11,459 nucleotides of DNA from Oscillospiraceae bacterium (GTDB taxonomy: Bacteria; Bacillota_A; Clostridia; Oscillospirales; Ruminococcaceae), in NCBI GenBank assembly GCA_018109965.1, contig JAGBFE010000065.1, positions 1-11,459 of the forward strand. The letters are read 5' to 3'. The position numbers and the translations under genes were made by a program. Below are positions 6,469 through 11,459 of the stretch, piece after piece. The notes under the pieces are model-generated. The model saw nothing but the letters and a program-made list of their open reading frames with translations. It was not told where the DNA came from and ran no database searches. How positions within the stretch are numbered: the first letter of the stretch is position 1; each line of letters opens with the position of its first letter.

Positions 6469-7543
6469 CTTGGATATTTACAACATCTGGCTCTCTATGG
6501 CACTGGGCAGCTGTGCTGCAAACGGTGAGGAAATCGCAAGGCTCGGCGTCACTGCAAAGGAACTTTATGACAACCGCAGCAGCTGGCATGTTTACGAGGT
6601 GTTCACTGCAAAACAGATGGCCCGTGCACTGGAGGTTCCTCTTGAAGCGGCAAAAAATGTGTGGGAAACCCACAATGAACTGGGTATAAACTCCATAAGC
6701 TGCTTTGATGATGACTATCCGCTGTGCTTCCGCCTTATACCGCAGGCGCCTATAGTCCTGTTCTACAAAGGCGACCTTGGATGCCTTGAAAGCGAACATA
6801 TGATAGGCATTGTGGGCAGCCGCAATCCTGACCGTGACGGCATCAAAATCTGCGATGAGATATGCACACATCTTGCACAGAACGGTGTTACAATAATCAG
6901 TGGTCTTGCACAGGGGCTGGACAGCGTTTCCCACAAGGCTGCTCTGGCGGCAAACGGCAAAACAGTGGCGTTTATCGGCACAGGCCTTGATAAATATTAC
7001 CCTGCAAGCCACCGCAGCCTGCAGGACGAAATAAGTGAAAAAGGCTGTGTAATCAGCGAATATTATGCAGGCAGTCCGCTGCATTCCTCTACATTTCTGG
7101 AACGCAACCGGCTTATTGCGGCGGCTTCCGATGCGGTATGTGTAATGCAGGCAAAATCCAAAAGCGGCTCACTGTCCACAGCAAAAAGAGCGGTGGAATA
7201 TTCAAAACAGCTGTTTGCAATTCCGGGCAACATCACAAACCCTCTTTACGACGGCACAAACCGTCTTATACAGGATGGTGCTTATCCTGTTTTGTCGGCA
7301 GATGATATTCTGCTGCATTTCGGTATTATCGAAAACAAAACGCAAAAGCGCAGGGCTGCAAAGCCAAAACTCAACGAATATGAACAGAAAATCTACGACT
7401 GCATAGGCCGCGAAAGCAAAAGCACCAACCAGATTTTTGCACAGACCAGAATCCCAATGGTACAGCTTAAAGCACTGCTGACTAAAATGGAGATGGATGG
7501 TGTGATTGCAGGAGTTGCAGCAGGCGTATACTGTATAAAATAA
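6461..7543 (+). CDS. dprA: DNA-processing protein DprA (Smf)
   Basis: DprA binds incoming single-stranded DNA during natural transformation and loads RecA onto it; it is also widespread in bacteria not known to be competent. The product is 360 residues. After a helical N-terminal domain comes YPLCFRLIPQAPIVLFYKG, then the Rossmann-like core with IVGSRNP (117-123), SGLAQGLDSVSH (147-158), FLERNRLIA (212-220), SGSLSTA (235-241) and IPGN with GTNRLIQDGA. The last 60 residues resemble the C-terminal winged-helix domain. FLERNR replaces the more usual FPxRNR. Start: GTG 6461 has GGGAG (6449-6453) 7 nt upstream; TTG 6470, with GGGGTGA just before it, is a real alternative giving 357 residues. The gene overlaps the methyltransferase and precedes topA by 32 bp, the arrangement seen with topA and trmFO in Bacillus. 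Confidence 0.95.
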   Translation: MNNLDIYNIWLSMALGSCAANGEEIARLGVTAKELYDNRSSWHVYEVFTAKQMARALEVPLEAAKNVWETHNELGINSISCFDDDYPLCFRLIPQAPIVLFYKGDLGCLESEHMIGIVGSRNPDRDGIKICDEICTHLAQNGVTIISGLAQGLDSVSHKAALAANGKTVAFIGTGLDKYYPASHRSLQDEISEKGCVISEYYAGSPLHSSTFLERNRLIAAASDAVCVMQAKSKSGSLSTAKRAVEYSKQLFAIPGNITNPLYDGTNRLIQDGAYPVLSADDILLHFGIIENKTQKRRAAKPKLNEYEQKIYDCIGRESKSTNQIFAQTRIPMVQLKALLTKMEMDGVIAGVAAGVYCIK

Positions 7544-7575
7544 ATTTAATTTTTGACATATCAGGGAGAACTTAA

Positions 7576-9681
7576 ATGTCCAAACTTGTTATAGTGGAAT
7601 CCCCCGCAAAGGCAAAAACCATCAAAAAATACCTTGGGGAAGACTACAATGTTATTGCTTCAATGGGCCACATCCGTGACCTGCCAAAGGCACAGATAGG
7701 CGTTGATATTGAAGATAATTTCAAACCTCGCTACATCAATATTCCGGGCAAGTCAAAGCTTATCAAGGAACTCAAAACCCTTGCTTCTGAAAGCGAAACT
7801 GTTTATCTTGCAACTGACCCGGACCGTGAGGGTGAAGCAATTTCCTGGCATCTGGCACATATCCTTAAGCTGGATACCACACAGAAAAACCGTGTAACCT
7901 TTGGTGAAATCACAAAAAAAGGTATCACCGAAGGTATGAACAATAAACGCACAATCGATGAGGATCTGATCAATGCACAGCAGGCAAGAAGAATCCTTGA
8001 CAGAATTGTGGGCTACAAGCTGTCACCGTTCCTCTGGGAAAAAATCAAGGGCGGTCTTTCAGCAGGCCGCGTGCAGTCGGTTGCAGTAAAACTTGTTGTT
8101 GACCGTCACAGAGAGGTTGAAAGCTTTGTTCCGCAGGAATACTGGAACATCGACGCAACCCTTTCTCCAAACGGAAGCAGTAAAAAATTCAAGGCGAGAT
8201 ATTACGGCACAAACGGCGAAAAGATAACTGTGGAAAACGAAGCACAGGCACTGGAAATCAAAAACAGCAGTATGGAAAATCCGTTTGTTATCACAAATAT
8301 TGCGAAGGGCGAACGAAAACGCCTGCCTGCACCGCCGTTTATCACTTCCTCACTCCAGCAGGAGGCTTCCCGCCGTCTTGGCTTTACAGCAAGCCGCACA
8401 ATGCGTGCTGCACAGACACTTTACGAAGGTGTTGAGGTGGCAGGCTACGGTCAGATGGGTCTTATCACCTATATGAGAACCGACTCTCTGCGTGTAAGTG
8501 ATGAGGCAGTATGGGCGGCAAAAGGCTTTATTAAAGACAAATTCGGCGAACAGTATGTGCCAAAATACAAACGTACCTACAAACAGAAAAACAATGCACA
8601 GGATGCACACGAGGCAATCCGTCCGACAAATGTAAACATCACACCGGAAATTGCTTACGCCTCGCTCAGCGGCGACGTTGCAAAGCTGTACAAACTTATC
8701 TGGGAACGTTTTGTGGCAAGTCAGATGGCAGACTGCGTACAGGAAACTGTAAACGTTGATATCGCTTGTGGCAGTCACCTTTACAAAGCAAGCGGCTACA
8801 CAGTGCTGTTTGACGGTTTTACTGCTCTTTATGAAGAACAGACCGATGAAAAGAAGGAAAAGGAAACTGCACTGCCACCGCTTGAAAACGACACAAAACT
8901 CAAGGTGAAAGACATAGAGGCAGCACAGAAATTTACACTGCCGCCAAATGAATATACCGAAGCTACACTTATCAAGGCACTGGAAGAAAACGGCATCGGC
9001 CGTCCTTCAACATATGCACCTATTATCTACACAATCACCGAAAAAGGCTATGTTGAACGTGATGGCAAAAAATTGCTTCCAACTGCTCTCGGCACAACCA
9101 TCAACGACCTGCTTGAAGCACAGTTCAAGGATATCGTTAACGTAAAATTCTCTGCCGAAATGGAAAACAGCCTTGACGAAATCGAACAGGGCAACAAGGA
9201 ATGGACACAGGTTCTGGCAGAATTCTATGACACCTTCAGCAAAGACCTTGCAAAAGCACAGGAAGAAATGGAAGGCAAAAAGGTTAAGGTGCCTGACGAA
9301 GTTACCGACGAAGTATGCGAAATCTGCGGCAAACCAATGGTTATCAAAAGCGGCAAATTCGGTAAATTCCTTGCCTGCAGCGGCTTCCCTGAATGCAAAA
9401 ACACAAAACGCATTGTAAAATACGCAAAAGGCACCTGCGCAAAATGCGGCGGCAAAATGCTTATCCTTACAAGCAAACGCGGCAGAACCTTCTACGCCTG
9501 CGAAGACAGCACAAACTGCAAGTTTATGTCCTGGGAAGAACCAACCGACAAAACCTGCCCAGGCTGTGGCAAAAGCCTTTACAAAAAGGCAGGCAAGGGT
9601 GCAAAGGCACACTGCCTTAACGAAGCTTGTGCTGAATACAAGCCATCAGTAACACGTAAATCCAAAAAGGAAACAAAATAA
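7576..9681 (+). CDS. topA: DNA topoisomerase I (type IA)
   Basis: TopA relaxes negative supercoils by cutting one strand through a 5'-phosphotyrosine. The 701-residue product is of normal Bacillota length. The TOPRIM domain starts at once (VIVESPAKAKTI with E8; MGHIRDLP 30-37) and has the metal-binding D81-P-D83-R-E85-G-E. The catalytic tyrosine is Y299 in the LITYMRTDS motif (296-304). HEAIRPT and ENGIGRPSTYAPI are also present. The tail has three zinc-ribbon modules: Cys 581/584/601/607, 621/624/642/648 and 661/664/680/685. All twelve cysteines are retained. The ribosome binding site AGGGAG (7563-7568) is 7 nt before the ATG. The TAA stop abuts the trmFO ATG with no gap, so these two are co-transcribed and probably coupled. 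Confidence 0.98.
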   Translation: MSKLVIVESPAKAKTIKKYLGEDYNVIASMGHIRDLPKAQIGVDIEDNFKPRYINIPGKSKLIKELKTLASESETVYLATDPDREGEAISWHLAHILKLDTTQKNRVTFGEITKKGITEGMNNKRTIDEDLINAQQARRILDRIVGYKLSPFLWEKIKGGLSAGRVQSVAVKLVVDRHREVESFVPQEYWNIDATLSPNGSSKKFKARYYGTNGEKITVENEAQALEIKNSSMENPFVITNIAKGERKRLPAPPFITSSLQQEASRRLGFTASRTMRAAQTLYEGVEVAGYGQMGLITYMRTDSLRVSDEAVWAAKGFIKDKFGEQYVPKYKRTYKQKNNAQDAHEAIRPTNVNITPEIAYASLSGDVAKLYKLIWERFVASQMADCVQETVNVDIACGSHLYKASGYTVLFDGFTALYEEQTDEKKEKETALPPLENDTKLKVKDIEAAQKFTLPPNEYTEATLIKALEENGIGRPSTYAPIIYTITEKGYVERDGKKLLPTALGTTINDLLEAQFKDIVNVKFSAEMENSLDEIEQGNKEWTQVLAEFYDTFSKDLAKAQEEMEGKKVKVPDEVTDEVCEICGKPMVIKSGKFGKFLACSGFPECKNTKRIVKYAKGTCAKCGGKMLILTSKRGRTFYACEDSTNCKFMSWEEPTDKTCPGCGKSLYKKAGKGAKAHCLNEACAEYKPSVTRKSKKETK

Positions 9682-10974
9682 ATGACAGTTAACATTATAG
9701 GCGCAGGCCTTGCAGGCTGCGAGGCGGCAAATTTTCTGGCAAACAGAGGGGTAAAGGTAAAGCTTTACGAGCAGAAACCGCACAAATACTCCGATGCACA
9801 CAAATCGCAGAATTTTGCGGAACTTGTATGCTCCAACAGCCTCAAATCAATGCGCGAAGATTCCAGCCAGGGTATGCTCAAGTACGAAATGAAGCACTTT
9901 GGCTCCCTTGTGCTCAAGGCAGCTTATCAGTGCAATGTGCCTGCAGGCGGTGCACTGGCAGTTGACCGCGAAATCTTCAGCGATATTATTACAAAGGAAA
10001 TCAAATCCAACCCCAATATTGAGATCATCTACGGTGAAGTGTGTGAAATCAATACCGACGAAATCACAATTATCGCAACAGGCCCTCTCACCAGCGGCAA
10101 TCTTTATGCAAAGGTAAAGGAAATGTGCGGTGACGGTATGAGCTTTTTTGATGCGGCAGCCCCGATTGTTATGGCGGACAGCATCAATATGGACCGTGTG
10201 TTTGCGGCTTCCCGTTACGACAAAGGTGATGATGACTATCTCAACTGTCCTTTCAACAAAGAGGAATACGAGGTGTTCCACGCAGCCCTTGCAGCAGCGG
10301 AACGTGCTCCTCTCAAGGACTTTGAACAGGAACTCACAGTGTATGAAGGCTGTATGCCGATTGAAGTTATGGCAGGCCGCGGTGCAGACACAATGCGTTT
10401 TGGCCCAATGAGACCTGTTGGACTTACCGACCCAAAAACAGGCCGCAGACCATGGGCAAATGTTCAGCTGCGCTGTGAAGATGCAAACAAAACAATGTAC
10501 AACATTGTAGGTTTTCAGACCAACCTTAAATTTGGCGAACAGAAGCGTGTGTTCAGTATGATTCCTGGCCTTGAAAATGCCGAGTTTGTACGCTACGGTG
10601 TTATGCACCGCAACAGCTTTATCAACTCACCAAAGGTGCTCAGCAACACACTTAACCTCAAAGAATATCCGAATGTGTACTTTGCAGGTCAGATTACAGG
10701 TATGGAAGGATACACCGAAAGTGCAATGTGCGGCTTGCTGGCAGCATATTTTGTATACTGCCGCCTTACAGGCAAAACACCGCAGATACCACAAAACACA
10801 ACAATGATTGGTGCGCTGCTGCAGTACATTACAACTGAAAACAAGGACTTTCAGCCAATGGGCAGCAATATGGGTATTCTGCCGCCGCTGGAAAATCATA
10901 TCCGCGACAAACGCGAAAGATATATGGCGTTTGCTGTGCGAGGCAAGGCTGATATTGAAAAAATCGAACTGTAA
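9682..10974 (+). CDS. trmFO: Folate/FAD-dependent tRNA U54 methyltransferase TrmFO
   Basis: TrmFO makes ribothymidine at position 54 of tRNA using methylenetetrahydrofolate as carbon donor and FADH2 as reductant; it replaces the SAM-dependent TrmA in most Bacillota. The 430-residue product has the N-terminal dinucleotide-binding GAGLAGCEAA (7-16) with an acidic residue ending the second strand (E30). The two functional cysteines are visible: C50 in LVCSNSLKS and C224 in YEGCMPIEVMAGRG, corresponding to Cys53 and Cys226 of the B. subtilis enzyme. MRFGPMRPVGL, NIVGFQTNLKFGEQ, RYGVMHRNSFINSP and AGQITGMEGYTESA further identify it and separate it from its relative MnmG. The start abuts the topA stop, with AAAAAGGAAA (9664-9673) as ribosome binding site. 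No clear terminator follows in the next 120 bp. Confidence 0.98.
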   Translation: MTVNIIGAGLAGCEAANFLANRGVKVKLYEQKPHKYSDAHKSQNFAELVCSNSLKSMREDSSQGMLKYEMKHFGSLVLKAAYQCNVPAGGALAVDREIFSDIITKEIKSNPNIEIIYGEVCEINTDEITIIATGPLTSGNLYAKVKEMCGDGMSFFDAAAPIVMADSINMDRVFAASRYDKGDDDYLNCPFNKEEYEVFHAALAAAERAPLKDFEQELTVYEGCMPIEVMAGRGADTMRFGPMRPVGLTDPKTGRRPWANVQLRCEDANKTMYNIVGFQTNLKFGEQKRVFSMIPGLENAEFVRYGVMHRNSFINSPKVLSNTLNLKEYPNVYFAGQITGMEGYTESAMCGLLAAYFVYCRLTGKTPQIPQNTTMIGALLQYITTENKDFQPMGSNMGILPPLENHIRDKRERYMAFAVRGKADIEKIEL

Positions 10975-11024
10975 ACCTAATGTATATGCGTATGACGGAT
11001 ACAGGATATGATTTGCAGGCGTGA

Positions 11025-11051
11025 TTGAAAATTTATATTTCGGGATATAAA
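11025..11051 (+). promoter_or_regulatory. Candidate promoter for the membrane-protein gene
   Basis: The 123-bp gap after trmFO contains TTGAAA (11025-11030) and TATAAA (11046-11051). The spacer is only 15 bp; reading the -10 as TAAAAA (11048-11053) restores 17 bp but with a weaker hexamer. Transcription would start about 40 bp before the next ATG. No other structure is evident in the gap. Confidence 0.4.
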
Positions 11052-11097
11052 AACATAAGACACAGAAAACAGGCAAATCTGCAGAAAGGGTGTTGTT

Positions 11098-11459
11098 ATG
11101 AAAAAGCAGAGAAAAGGCTATAGTGTAAAACAGGGCAGAATGCGTTCTGCACAGGGTGTTGCAGGCGGCATTTTTGGTATAATATTCAGCATAATATGGA
11201 CAGTAGCTGCCGTTTCGGTGGGTGCACCGTGGTTTTTCTGTCTGTTTGGCGTATTTTTTGTGGCAATGACGATTTACAGCACCTATATCAGCTACAAAAA
11301 TGCCACAGGCGAAAACCGCTATTCTGAGTTTGATATTGTGGAAATGGACTCGGAACCTGACCCATGGGATGAAAAATTCCGCGGTGACAGTCAGGAATTC
11401 AACATTGACCCGGATTGCGGGCATATCCACGCAGTTGCAGGCAACTCATCAAACTTTTG
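11098..11459 (+). CDS. Unrecognised small membrane protein, N-terminal part (3' end outside window)
   Basis: An open frame runs from ATG 11098 to the window edge (120 codons plus 2 bases). AAAGGG (11085-11090) lies 7 nt upstream, a good ribosome binding site, which supports a real gene. I do not recognise the family. The first 16 residues include seven Lys/Arg. Two hydrophobic segments follow at about 20-41 (GVAGGIFGIIFSIIW...) and 44-64 (PWFFCLFGVFFVAMTIY...), separated by a very short turn. The rest seen is soluble and acidic (SEPDPWDEKF). By the positive-inside rule both ends should be cytoplasmic. The gap from trmFO and its own possible promoter suggest it is a separate unit. Function is unknown. 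Confidence 0.75.
   Translation, partial: MKKQRKGYSVKQGRMRSAQGVAGGIFGIIFSIIWTVAAVSVGAPWFFCLFGVFFVAMTIYSTYISYKNATGENRYSEFDIVEMDSEPDPWDEKFRGDSQEFNIDPDCGHIHAVAGNSSNF

Noticed and set aside
6440..7084. Minus-strand open frame (214 codons) opposite dprA
   Set aside because: It is antisense to the DprA Rossmann core with no homology signal or plausible ribosome binding context.
7553..7580. TTGACA before topA as a promoter
   Set aside because: At 16-18 bp spacing the -10 position falls on the topA start codon region with no TATAAT-like sequence.
9847..10608. Minus-strand open frame (253 codons) inside trmFO
   Set aside because: It is a shadow of the strongly conserved TrmFO coding sequence with low-complexity Cys/His/Phe composition and no domain.
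10627..11430. Minus-strand open frame (267 codons) spanning the trmFO end, the intergenic gap and the new membrane gene
   Set aside because: It runs antisense to two supported genes and through a spacer with + strand signals; its sequence has the same mirrored composition and no recognisable motif.
1..11459. Defence system, prophage, insertion sequence, CRISPR array or tRNA
   Set aside because: I found no transposase, integrase, spaced direct repeats, cloverleaf or defence-type gene; all complete genes are assignable housekeeping functions.

Overview
The window is a stretch of ordinary chromosome from a low-to-mid GC Gram-positive bacterium. AddAB in place of RecBCD, the infC-rpmI-rplT operon with an L20-type attenuator leader, the dprA-topA-trmFO order and strong GGAGG-type ribosome binding sites all point to Bacillota. 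My best guess is a gut-type Clostridia (Oscillospirales/Ruminococcaceae-like), but that is inferred from gene content and codon style, not from a database match. All genes lie on the + strand and coding density is high.

Layout: (1) 1-4129 holds the 3' end of addB and complete addA, overlapping by 8 bp; they form the AddAB helicase-nuclease for double-strand-break repair. (2) 4188-5581 is the translation operon: a near-perfect sigma-A promoter, a roughly 160-nt leader with a terminator/antiterminator switch, infC (IF3, non-AUG start), rpmI (bL35), rplT (bL20) and a closing hairpin. (3) 5607-5645 is an isolated palindrome without a T-tract. (4) 5698-10974 is a likely co-transcribed set: a TrmH/SpoU-family rRNA 2'-O-methyltransferase, dprA, topA and trmFO, with gaps from an 8-bp overlap to 32 bp. 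(5) After a 123-bp spacer with a possible promoter, 11098 to the end is the start of an unrecognised two-helix membrane protein.

The genes divide between DNA upkeep (AddAB, DprA, TopA) and translation or RNA modification (IF3, bL35, bL20, the methyltransferase, TrmFO). I see no mobile element, CRISPR array, tRNA, rRNA or defence system, and nothing that amounts to a new multi-gene system. The most informative parts are regulatory: the pairings of the infC leader can be read directly from the sequence, infC has an ATT or ATC start, and an unexplained palindrome follows rplT. Smaller oddities are an altered motif in the N-terminal domain of the methyltransferase and the uncharacterised membrane protein at the edge.
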